Shown: positions 33,805-44,279 of the stretch, in pieces
Layout: each line of letters begins with the position of its first letter
How positions within the stretch are numbered: the first letter of the stretch is position 1
Origin: Manihot esculenta
Taxonomy: Eukaryota; Streptophyta; Magnoliopsida; Malpighiales; Euphorbiaceae
Assembly: GCF_001659605.2 (NCBI RefSeq)
Contig: NC_035170.2
Coordinates: 27,508,020-27,572,019 of the forward strand
Direction of reading: 5' to 3'
Length of the DNA: 64,000 nt
Position numbers and translations under genes: made by a program
Notes under the pieces: generated by a model
Databases searched by the model: none
What the model saw: the letters and a program-made list of their open reading frames with translations, nothing else
Told to the model about the DNA's origin: nothing

Positions 33805-36800
33805 AAAAATTAAATAATGCGGTAAATACAGAGACGACCACAGAATCCAAAACAATTTTAGAGGAGGGAGATCCATCAGAAACGATAACCTCAGCTCAGT
33901 TTAAAGGTAATCATTCGTTTCTCTCTCCTTGTCCTGCATTATCAGTAGAGTTCTTTACCCAACTTTTTTATTGTTGTAAGCTATAGCGTGAACTATACAG
34001 TGTAAATTTTGAAAACCACATTAAAATTATAAATTGTTAAATATGTGAAAGAAAAATTAGAATGGCATTTTTAATGGTATTGAATAAGAGACTCCTTTTA
34101 ATTTTTATTAATAATTTTTCATTATTTTTTTGATAATTATATATTCAATGTTGTTTTTACATTTCAAATAAATAATATATATGATTTTTTTGAATTTAAT
34201 ATTTTATGTAGATTTAATAAAGTTGAGATTTTTGAAAGTTTAGAAGTTTAGATAATTTCACTCTTCCCTTGAAAAAAGAACACTCAATAAAGCAGCGTGA
34301 ACCCATTTAAATAACAGATACCAAATAATATAATTAATTAAAAATTATATTCTTAATAAAATTTTATATTATAATCTTTGAATTTATAATATAAAAATAA
34401 ATATTAAAATGCAGCATTAAGAGTGAAAAATAAATAAATAAGACTCGGAATACATATGTAATAGAACTAGTTATAATAGAAACAGGGATACTCTTTCAAT
34501 GTGAATGCACAATCTCGTTCGTTATAAACCAAAAGACAAAAACTGCAAATTTATGTCTAAGAGAACACTTTCTTCCTGAGAAGAATATTTTGCAGAAACT
34601 ACTTTTTCAATAAATTCACCTACTGGAAAGCATTACACAAACATATTATTTACGTATTTGTGTGTATAAAGTAAATCTATTTACCTTTATCTTGGGAGGA
34701 GGTTTTGTAAATTATAGAAGGTTTTTAAAAGTTTAAAAAACTTGGTTGTGTTTAGGAGAGAGTTGTGTTTTTCAAAGATTTTTAGAGTTTATTAAAAAAC
34801 TTATAATTTTAACCAATTAAATTTGTGAATTGATAAGATTTTAAAAATCTTTAAATACATTAAAACTTTGTTTGAGAGGAAATAGAGTAAAATAAGACTT
34901 TTTAAAGTATGATTTTATAAATTAAAATTTTTTATAGTTTTATAAGATAAGATTTTTATGGTTTTTAAATCTTAATAATTTTTTATTATTTAGAAAAAAA
35001 ATTTTTTTTTTTCAAAGTATTTAAAAGTTTTCAAGGAAAACCTTTTAAACCCCACTTTAAAAACCCTCACTCCCACTCAAATAATTAAACCTTGGAAAAA
35101 CTTCCATCGCCTTAAAAAATTATTAAAGATTTATTTTTGTTGAAAGATAGGAAAAAAAATGATTAAGGTTTAAAAAACTACAAGAAGTCTTATTTTATAA
35201 AACTTACAATACCTCATCTCAAGCAGAGTTTTGAACTAGTTTACTTTACTTGCCAATATTTAGAGAGGAGATTAAGAGTTAGCCGTTATTATTTCTTTGT
35301 GAAAATTTCACTTTCTTATCTGTTTTAAGTCAATGCCAAATGCAACTCCACTTATAAGATAAAAATCTGATGATTGAAAATAATTTACAGAGCACAAGGA
35401 GATAACTGAAGTTAGTAACCAGCTTTGGAGCAAAGCAACGTCATCACAAGGAACAGAACCAAAGATTATGCAGATTCAGGAGATGCCTGGGGAAAGTAAT
35501 TACTCTACAGAGCACAAGGACATAACTGAAGTTAGTAACCAGCTTTGGAGCAAAGCAACGTCATCACAAGGAACAGAACCAAAGATTATGCAGATTCAGG
35601 AGATGCCTGCGGAAAGTAATTACTCTGCTTTGGAACCGGCTGCTATGCTATCTGAGACGTCACTTGAGGCTACAGCTCAAAGTGCAATCCCTCCTTCAAG
35701 GCTCATGAAGATTTATCATATTCTTAACAAAATCGTGACCAGAATTGAAAATTCAAATGTAAGCACCATTGGAGTTTATGGAGGAGAAGGAATTGGAAAA
35801 ACCACTCTATTGGAAGCCTTGAAGATTCAGCCTGCCATAAGGGATATGTTTCATTTTGTCATTTGGGTAAGCGTTCCCAAGGTTTGGAATCTGAGAGAGG
35901 TGCAGCTACATATTGGAAGACAATTGCCTTTGCCTGATAAAAAGATCATAAACGCATGGACGCTTCTGAGTTTTTTAGAAAGCGTGAAGTTTATTCTAAT
36001 CCTAGATGGTGTTCATGGGTTTATGAGCTTGAACATGGTGGGAATTCCTGAGCCAACCCCAGAAAATGGGTCCAAGATAGTTTTGACAACTAGATCAGCG
36101 GAAGTATGCGATAGAATGTCAGCCGACTTGAAGATAAATCTGGAGTATTTGTTTTGGGAATTATTTTGTGAGAATGTTGGTGAAATTGTTCATTCTTTCA
36201 AACTTCAACCACTAGCTCCTAAAGTTGTTGACTTATGCTGTAACCATTCGCATGCTATCTTTCTAATGTCAAAGGCATTGAAAGATGAATCTGATGTTAG
36301 GGTTTGGAATAATGCTGTTGAAATGTTGAGCAGGCAGCCTGCATCTCCAGAACAAGAAATAGAAAAAGTCATGGTTAATATTTTAAAATTCAGCTATGAT
36401 CGTCTTCCTGATGATACAACTAGAAGATGCTTGAAAAATTGTGCACTGTTTTTCGAGAAGCAGGAGATTGCAAGAGAGTCATTGATAGACAACTGGATAT
36501 CTGATGACCTGATGGATATGTATCAGAAAGGCCAAAAAGTTATTGAAACTCTTGTCACTGCTGGCCTGTTGGAGAGTTCAGAGGATGGACAAGTTTTCAA
36601 GCTACATGAGATAGATCGCTATTTATTACTGGAATATGTTTTTCCATCAAGATTGTTTCTCAGGAGGAAAGATAGTAGATTGACTGGGCTACTGATGGAC
36701 GAGAATTGGGAAAATTCAGATGAGATTTACTTGATGGATAACGAGCTAACTGAGCTGTCTGAGAAGCTGAGCTCCCGAGCCCAAGCATTTTTCCTTCAAA

Positions 36801-37384
36801 GAAATCTTAAATTGAGGAAAATATCAAACACATTTTTTCAAGATATGCTTGCTCTACAAATCCTTAACTTGTCTGTAACTTCTATTAAATCTTTGCCGGA
36901 TTCTCTTTTTGGATTGGTCAATCTCAAAAGGCTCTCTTTGAATAGATGTGTTCTGTTGAAATTACTACCATCAAGCGTTGGAGATCTCAGTTGCCTTGAG
37001 GTACTTCATCTTGAAGGTACAGCGATTGTGGCTCTACCAAGAGAAGTTGAACATCTAAAGAATCTCACATCTTTAAAAGTGTCATTCCGGGAACCCGTAA
37101 GTTTTGATCATCCAAGGAAAATGATTTCTGATGGGGTTATAAAAAAGCTATCTAAGTTGAAAAATTTATGTATTGATGTGAGTCCAGAAGATGGGCGGTG
37201 GAAAGCATCAGTGATAAGTATTGTTTTGGAGGTTTGTTCACTGACAACATTAGATACACTTCAGTTTTACTTTCCAAATGTGGAACTATTGAGCCAAATT
37301 AATTGGGATACCACACCAACATTTCCACCATTATCACATTTCAAATTTATTGTTGGTGATCATACCAATCGCATCATTTGTTGA
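33805..37384 (+). CDS. NB-ARC-LRR part of the kinase-NLR fusion, ended by a premature TGA
   Basis: Linker exon 33805-33906 (34 codons, phase 1 in and out, KLNNAVNTETTTESK) joins exon 35391-37384. A reading from ATG 35468 gives 638 codons. No coiled coil or TIR precedes the NB-ARC; a Ser/Thr/Glu-rich linker does. P-loop GGEGIGKTT is near residue 110 and RNBS-A is VIWVSVPK. Kinase-2 reads FILILDGV (second Asp replaced by Gly). RNBS-B is GSKIVLTTR. The GLPLA site is replaced by NHSHAIFLM. RNBS-D is CLKNCALFF. The MHD site is LHE. About five leucine-rich repeats follow (LQILNLSVTSIKSLP, LEVLHLEGTAIVALP). Overall it is of the CNL At4g27190/RPS2 type. The TGA at 37382-37384 ends it, yet the frame stays open and homologous for about 70 codons. 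NLRs act as intracellular immune receptors; this one has altered nucleotide-switch residues and may be a decoy, helper-dependent or dead. Confidence 0.75.
34691..35223. mobile_element. Probable MITE in the intron before the NB-ARC exon
   Basis: The ends form an imperfect inverted repeat of about 25 bp: left CTTGGGAGGAGGTTTTGTAA, right (complement) CTTGAGATGAGGTATTGTAA. The inside is AT-rich and non-coding. Target duplication is unclear, so the superfamily is not assigned. The rest of the interval 33907-35390 is plain AT-rich intron. Confidence 0.45.
35391..35630 (+). repeat. 120-bp in-frame tandem duplication in the kinase-NLR linker
   Basis: Two copies (35391-35510, 35511-35630) differ at only a few bases. 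Each encodes a 40-residue unit running from EHKxITEVSNQLWSKATS to EMPxESNYS. Each copy is preceded by TACAG, so the second also carries a potential splice acceptor. The near identity points to a recent duplication or ongoing conversion. Confidence 0.9.
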
Positions 37385-37594
37385 CTTCCTCATGATGTGG
37401 ACGTTGAGTTAGGGCGATATGATAAATGCTTAAAGTATGTCAATGGTGAAGGTGCACCTGAAGAAATCAAGAAAGTGCTTAGACACACATCTGCCTTTTT
37501 CTTGGACCGCAATATGACTATTGAAAAGTTATCAGAATTTGAGATTTCAAATATGATGCAATTAAAATGTTGTGTAGCAGGAGAATGTATAGTA
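37385..37594 (+). pseudogene. Readable C-terminal remnant of the NLR after the premature stop
   Basis: In the same frame as the upstream exon, immediately past the TGA, sequence remains open and NLR-like (ELGRYDKCLKYVNGEG, then LRHTSAFFLDRNMTIEKLSE and MMQLKCC). In related NLRs this is part of the LRR region. It ends where an LTR fragment begins. The stop can be explained by one C-to-T change at a CpG. Confidence 0.65.
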
Positions 37595-37672
37595 GGCTTG
37601 CTACGGGCTCCGGCGACTTTAAGTCGATCTGAACCCTAATGCCGGTAGCGATCCGGTTTTCGGGTCGTTACA
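37595..37672 (+). repeat. 3' terminal fragment of a gypsy LTR, truncating the NLR
   Basis: From GGCTTGCTACGGG to GGGTCGTTACA it matches the last ~95 bp of the solo LTR at 52228-54645 (GGCTTGCTACGGG... GGGCTGTTACA), with substitutions and a short gap. Only the LTR end is present. It replaces the expected end of the NLR coding region. Confidence 0.7.
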
Positions 37673-37832
37673 ATAATATTATTTATGACAACACAACTGT
37701 GAACATCAATGGTTTATCACGAATTTACTGCTGAGACTTTAGCAATGAAATTTTTAGCGGCAAACTAAATTCGTCACTAAATGTGGTATGTTATTAATAC
37801 TAACTTATTTAATTAACTATAATTTTATTTCA

Positions 37833-40800
37833 TCGACTTGACAAATGGTTGCCATCTATTATTACTGATAATCAGAGTGCATTTGTGTCAGGGCGTCATA
37901 TCCAAGATAATTGTATTTTAGCTTTTAAAACTATACATGCTTTTCACAGGAGATCTAGGGGCTTGAATTTTTTAGCAGCCTTAAAAATTGACATAAGTAA
38001 GGCTTATGACAGAATGGAATGGAGCTTTGTGCAGACCGTTTTGATTAAAATGGGGTTCCACATGAATTGGATTGCTCTTATTATGCGGTGTATCTCGACA
38101 GTACGGTATTGAATATTACAGAATGGCATGGAGTATGGCCCTATTATTCCTACAAGGGGACTTTTACAGGGTGACCCTTTCTCCCGTTACCTATTCATTT
38201 TATGTACAGATGGCCTCTCTTATCTTATTCAGCAAGCATTTAGTGATGGTGTGCTTTATGGGAGGAAGATGTAACGATCAGTTGCCTACTTCTACTGTAG
38301 AAGTCATCCCACATTGAGAGATTATAGAAAATCAGAATTGTATATAATAGCTAGCATGAAACTATTAAATAACTTGGGTTAACTATTTTGGGCTAAGTGG
38401 AAAGTGGGTCCAAAATTTATTTGGGCCAGTTTGGGCCGGACTGTTTCAATTGGTATCAGAGCCACCCTGGGTCAGACAAATTGTGCGGAGCTAGTGGACC
38501 TGCGAGGAAAGGGCTACCCGTATGAGACGAGGTGGAGCCGCCCGAGGTAATAGCGAACCATAATACCCGAGGGTTCGATCCTGATTAGCAATTGTATCCG
38601 ATTCAGTTGCGACGAAGACGTCGCAAATATAGCAGGACCGAGTGTAACGGTCAGCTGCCTGCTTTCACTGTGGAAGCCGTCCCACATCGAGAGATTATAG
38701 AAAATTGAAATTGTATATAATAGCTAGCATGAAATTACTAAATAACTTGGGTTAACAATTTTGGGCCAAGTAGAAAGTGGGTCCAAAAGTTATTTGGGCT
38801 AGTTTGGGCATGACTGTTTCAATTGATATCAGAGCCACCCTGGGTCAGAAAAATTGTGCGGAGCTAGTGGACCTGCTAGGAAAGGGCTACCCGTGTGAGA
38901 CGAGGTGGAGCCGCCCGAGGTACTAGCGAACCACAATACCCAAGAGTCCAGTCCTGGTTAGCAAATGTATCTGATTCAGTTGCGACGAGGGCGTCGCAAA
39001 TTTAGCAGGACCGAGTGTAACGGTCAACTGCCTGCTTCCGCTGTGGAAGCCGTCCCACATCGGGAGATTATAAAAAATCAGAATTGTCTATAATAGCTAG
39101 CACGAAACTACTAAATAACTTAGGTTAACCATTTTGGGCCAAGTGAAAAGTGGGTCCAAAAGTTATTTGGGCCGGACTGTTTCAATCAAGGTCTTGTTTA
39201 GGGGCCCTGTATTGACTCGTTTATTCTTTGCTGATGCCAGCTTGATATTTTTCAGGCCCTCTATTGAGCAGCCTATCTCTCTTAAGGGGATGTTAGATTC
39301 TTATGAAAAAGCATCGGGGTCAGATGATAAATTTTTCGAAGTCTTCCATTACTTTTAGTAAGAACACTCCTCCTCAAATTCGCTTCCAAGTCTGCTCTTT
39401 ATTGGGTGTTGTGGAAAAAGACTCTCTTGGCACTTATTTAGGCTTGCCTTCCTATATTGGTAGGAACCGCAAAGAAGTATTTGATTTTATTAAAGACTGG
39501 GTTTGGAAGAGGCTGAACTCTTGGAAGAGGAAACCATTGAGTCGAGCAGGTAAGGAAGTCATGATTAAAACAGTATTACATGCACTTCCCAATTATATTA
39601 TGAGTTTGTTTTTGCTGCCAAAGACTTTATGTTATGAAATTGAACGGATAATGAATGCTTTCTGGTGGGCAAAGGAGAAAACTACCGTGAGGGTATAAGA
39701 TGGATGGCTTGGGATCGGTTAGTGAAGTATAAAGGGGCTGGGGGCTTGGGGTTCAAAAGGATTCATGATTTTAATTTGGCACTTCTAGGTAAGCAGTGTT
39801 GGCGTTTGCTTACTCGACCTTCATCTATTGTGGCTCGCGTCATAAAAGCACGATATTTCCCTAGTTCGTCGCTTTGGACAACATCACTTGGTCATAATCC
39901 TAGTTATGTATGGCGTTCTATTTGGGAGTCCTGGTCGCTGGTACAACAAGGCATTGTTTGGCAAGTGGGTTCGGGTAGTGATATTTTTGTATGGCACTCT
40001 CCATGGTTATATGATCCTCACGATTCTTTTATTTCTACACTTCCTCTTGAGCCTTGTGCTATTAATTGTGTTTCTGATTGAATTGTTGAGAACCATTGGA
40101 ATTTGCCTCTTATTGCCTCTGTATTTAATGAACGAGATGTTCAACAGATTCTATCAATTCCACTTGGGCGGTCGTGGGTGTCAGACTGCATTAGTTGGAA
40201 GCTTGAACGAGATGGAGAATTTTCTGTGAAAAGTACTTATAAGTTGCAGTGTTCTTATGCTTCTCCTTCTACATCTATCTTGGGCCTTTGGAGCAAGTTT
40301 TGGAAATGCAAGGTGCCCCCTAAAGTTCTTAATTTTGTTTGGAGGGCACTTTCGAATGTGGTGCCTTGTTATGATGTGCTTTAACAACGTCAGATGCAAA
40401 TCTATAATGTATGTCTAGTTTGTCAGCGTGGAAGTGAGACTATAATGCATAGTTTGATTCAATATTCTTTTGCTCGAGAAGTTTGGATGCAAATTGATAT
40501 CCAGGTGTTAATTTATTGATGGATTGGTTCTTAGCTATATTTGCTCCAGCCTCTATTGATAAATGCAAATTAATACTCATGGTTTGTTGGGCATTATGGA
40601 CTAATAGGAACTCTATTGTGTGGGAAGATAAAGGACAGTCTCCCTCTCAAGTTTCCCATATGGCCTCACGGTTCCTACAAAATTGGACTATTGCTGCTGC
40701 TTCTTCCTTAGCTACTGCTGCTGCACCAAGTTCAAACCACCTGCGTTCATGGCAACGGCCACCGGAAGGATGGATGAAGGTCAATGTGGATGCATCTACC

Positions 40801-41307
40801 GGTCCGAATTTGGATTTTGTGGGTTTAGGTGCTATTGTACGTTACTCATATGGGGAGTTTGTGGTGGCTAAAACCTGACGTTATTCGGATTTCTTCTCAG
40901 CAAAAAACGCTGAAGCTATAGGCATTGTTAAAATTTTAAGTTGGAGGTGAAGGTTGACAACGGGTTCTGATTAAATCAGATGCCCTTTCAGTTGTTCAAG
41001 CAATTAATTCATGCGGGTTCTGATTAAATCAGATGCCCTTTCAGTTGTTCAAACAATTAATTCATCATATTTTATCGTTAGATCATCTTTTGGTCTGATT
41101 GTTAATGATTGTAAATCTCTTTTAAGTGAGATCATTGATGATAAATATTGGTTTAGCTATAGGTCTGCAAATGTTGTTGCCCATTTGTTAGCAACGGGTG
41201 CCTATTCCGAATCAGGTCTGAGAGTTTGGTATGTTAATCCACATTCTTTTATTGTGATTTCTTTAATACAATAATAAAACCATAAATGTTTTTTCTTAAA
41301 AAAAAAA
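37833..41307 (+). mobile_element. 5'-truncated L1-type LINE with 17-bp target duplication
   Basis: A 17-bp direct repeat, ACTATAATTTTATTTCA, flanks it (37816-37832 and 41308-41324) and an A tract closes it (41298-41308). ORF2 pieces are readable: RT from WLPSIITDNQSAFVSGRHIQ with ALKIDISKAYDRMEW (37850-38100); the catalytic box decayed to FFADAS near 39220; thumb and zinc-binding region 39303-40384; RNase H-like 40520-41270. Stops and small shifts break it into several frames. Without the TRIM inside it (38270-39184) the LINE is about 2.56 kb. The intact duplication suggests moderate age. Confidence 0.88.
38270..39184 (+). mobile_element. Tandem TRIM retrotransposon: three LTRs, two internal regions
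   Basis: LTRs at 38270-38448, 38643-38821 and 39016-39184 (179, 179 and 169 bp; TGTAACG...TGTTTCA) recur at exactly 373-bp spacing. After the first two lies TGGTATCAGAGCC (38451; TGATATCAGAGCC at 38824), the initiator-Met tRNA primer site. Internal regions are about 194 bp and non-coding. This is the layout of terminal-repeat retrotransposons in miniature, which depend on proteins from other elements. It sits inside the LINE, whose frame resumes right after it. No clean 5-bp target duplication is seen, perhaps because of unequal recombination. Confidence 0.82.
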
Positions 41308-41324
41308 ACTATAATTTTATTTCA

Positions 41325-43099
41325 AGTTTAATAAACAAAATTTAAATAATTGTACAATTTTATATTCAATGAAATATACCATTCAATTTTGAATTTTAGT
41401 GATAAATTTCATGTTTTTGAATTATTTGATATAAGAATAATAAAATGATAGATAAAGTGGAAGAAAATACTTCTTCTGTGGCATTTTTAAAAATATAATT
41501 AATAAAATTCTTGAATTTTAAATATAAGAAATGTTCTTAAAAATAAATTTATAAATTATTGTTTTAAAAATAATTATTTTAATATGCAGTGATATTATTT
41601 CTTAAAAAATATAGATATATTTAAATTTATAATAAAAAATCTATCACATTGTTATATAATTAAGTATGCAACTTTAAATTATTATCTTGTCAATTTTAAT
41701 TGTAATTATATATTAATAATATCGATTTATCTTATCTACTTTAATTGTAAATATAAATTAATAATAACAGTTTGTAAATTGTTATATATGTTTCTATGAT
41801 TAAATATCAGTTTAATTATTTTTCACAATAAATAAAAAATACGATTAAAATTATAATTATTAAAGTTTCAATTTATTAATAAATTAAGTTTTTTATTAAA
41901 ATATAATTAATTTAATTCTTTTAATTTTATTTTTTCAACCGTTTAATTTTTTAATTTTAATAATTTATAATAATAATTTTTATTATTTTAATATTTATAA
42001 TATTTTATTCTCTTCAATTTGAATTGAATTTTTTAACTAACAGTTAATTGGTAATTTCATTTCAAAAAAAAGAAAAACAGTTAATTGGTAATAAATTTAA
42101 TAAAAATTTATTTTATTAATAAAATAAATGTTCAGAAATTAAATTATTTATTATAAAAAATAGAGACTAAATTATAGATTCTATTGAATTTTAAAAATTA
42201 TATTATATATTATTCAATAAAAAATTTAATAAATTTTATTTTTTAAAAATTTTCATATAAATATAGAAATTTTAATCGTAGTGTGAATTTAGTGTGTAAT
42301 ATATATATATATGGACACAACTTTTCCAAATCGCACTTAAAAATTTGTGAAATAATGATTTGTGAGAATTTAATTAATGGAGTGCTTTAGACATGCGAAA
42401 CACAAGCGGCTTCTAGTTTCCGTGTAAACTGCTTGCAGTGCAGCGCAGGGCTCAAGCAAAATTTCCAAAAATTTTATATTATAATATTATATAATTAACT
42501 GTTTAATTTATTTATTTTAATAAAATTAATAATTTAGATTTTATTTTAAAAGTGTAATTAGTTGTTATATTTTTCATTGTTTTTACTCTTTCATCCCTAT
42601 GGTAATTTGATTAACTAATTCTTTTTTCAATATAGAAGAACAAAATCGAAGCACAAAAGTAGGATAAAGTAATGTAATTTTCAAAATGAAAAAAAAAATG
42701 AATATATAATTTCATTAAAATAAAAAGGTTAAATGGTAAATTTACTCTTTTCATTTTTAAAATAATTCTCGATTTGCCGCTAATTTCGCAGTTTAGCCAC
42801 TAACCATAGACTCCATCGTGTTGCTCACTTAATTTAAAATACGTGCAGCATTATTAAATCCTTGACAAAAGTAAAGGCCTTAATCACACTTTGTGCAATT
42901 ATGTTGCATATATATTTTAATAAGAAATTCTTTAGCCTTCGGAGAAAATAATTTTTCTTATACAATATGTTTTTTTTTTTTTTATAAAATAATTTTTTAA
43001 GAGATAACTTCTTTTTATTTTTTTATTGTAATTTAAAAAATAAATAATATTAATAAATTTATATATATTAATATTAATAAGATTTTTTTTTAAAATTCA
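41325..43099. other. AT-rich intergenic DNA
   Basis: No ORF or recognisable repeat apart from short homopolymer and TA runs. 42390-42460 is locally more GC-rich but shows no coding pattern. Confidence 0.5.
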
Positions 43100-43560
43100 G
43101 CTATCTACTTGATGTAGAAGAGTCCACATCGATAAATTACCAATTCAATTGATAATATATAAATTTTAATTTAATATTATTAAATTAAAAAATTATTTAA
43201 ATTAGGACTGAACTGTTTTAATTGATATTAGAGTCACCTGAACTGTTTTAATTGATATTAGAGTCACCTGAATTATAAAAATTATAAAGAACTAGTTGAA
43301 CTATAAAGTAAGGATTACTCATGTGAGACGAGCGTTGAATTATGAAGTAAGGGTTATTCATGTGAGATGAGAGCCTAAGATATTACCGAACCACAAAATC
43401 ATAATACCGAAGTATGAGATGAGTGGAGCCGTCTGAAATATTGAGGAACTACAAAACTACAATATCGAAGTGTGTGACAAAAATCACATAGAGTTTATTT
43501 TTGACTTAGTAATTGTATTTGATTCAGTGCTACGAAAATGTTATGAATTTAGCGGGTTTT
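43100..43560 (+). mobile_element. Decayed TRIM remnant
   Basis: Related to the TRIM at 38270-39184: 'GTCCACATCG' near 43120, and an initiator-Met-like primer site decayed to TTGATATTAGAGTCACC that is present twice within a 30-bp tandem duplication (43205-43270). A following region with 'gtgagacgag', 'ccgaaccacaa' and 'gattcagt' words matches the TRIM internal region. Confidence 0.6.
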
Positions 43561-44025
43561 AGGGGTGAGTATTCGGTTGGTTCGGTTTAAAATCGAATCG
43601 AACTAAATAAACCGAAAATCAAAATTTTAGTATTTATAAAAATCGAACCGAATCGATTTTGGTCAGAAATCAAATCGAATCGAATCGGTCTGATTCAGTT
43701 CGATTCAGTTCGGTTTGATCGGTTTCGACTTTTAATAATTTTTTTATTTTTTACATTTTATTTTTAGTATTTTAAAATTTAATTAAAATATTTTAATCTT
43801 AATGTGATTTAATTTCTTTATATTATTAAACAAATATATTATTTTCACTAATCGGTTCGGTTCAGTTTTTTGATTTTTTCCTGATTAAAATCGAATTGAA
43901 CCAAAATAACCGAAATTTCTAAAATTAAAAACCAAACCAAACCAAAATGAATAAAAAATCGAACTGAATTTTTAAATTAATTAGATTCGGTCGATTTTTT
44001 CAATTTGAACCAAATACTGCTCATA
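43561..44025. mobile_element. MITE-like repeat rich in CGGTTCGGTT/AACCGAA words, possibly hAT-type
   Basis: Starts AGGGGTGAGTATTCGGTTGG and ends CCAAATACTGCTCAT, whose complement ATGAGCAGTATTTGG partly mirrors the start. The inside is made of CGGTTCGGTT and AACCGAACC words in both orientations. Such ends are typical of plant hAT-derived MITEs. An 8-bp target duplication is not evident. Confidence 0.4.
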
Positions 44026-44279
44026 AAAAAAAAATAATTTTTTAAAAGACTATATTATCTTTTTGATAAAAAAAAATATTTTTTATTAATAAAATTTTAC
44101 TGAATAAGTTAAACAATAAAATATAGAAAAATATATTTTTTTTCATATTTCAATAGCTCCATTAAATATTATTTCACACTATGTATCATCACATCGTATT
44201 CCTATAAGTACCCTTCCAAGTTGATTAATTCACTCATCCATTCCTAAACTACAACCTCATAAAGTCTCAAACTGCCTAC

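Noticed and set aside
37382..37384. TGA read as recoding or selenocysteine
   Set aside because: Nothing in the context supports recoding; a simple nonsense mutation in a decaying NLR is enough.
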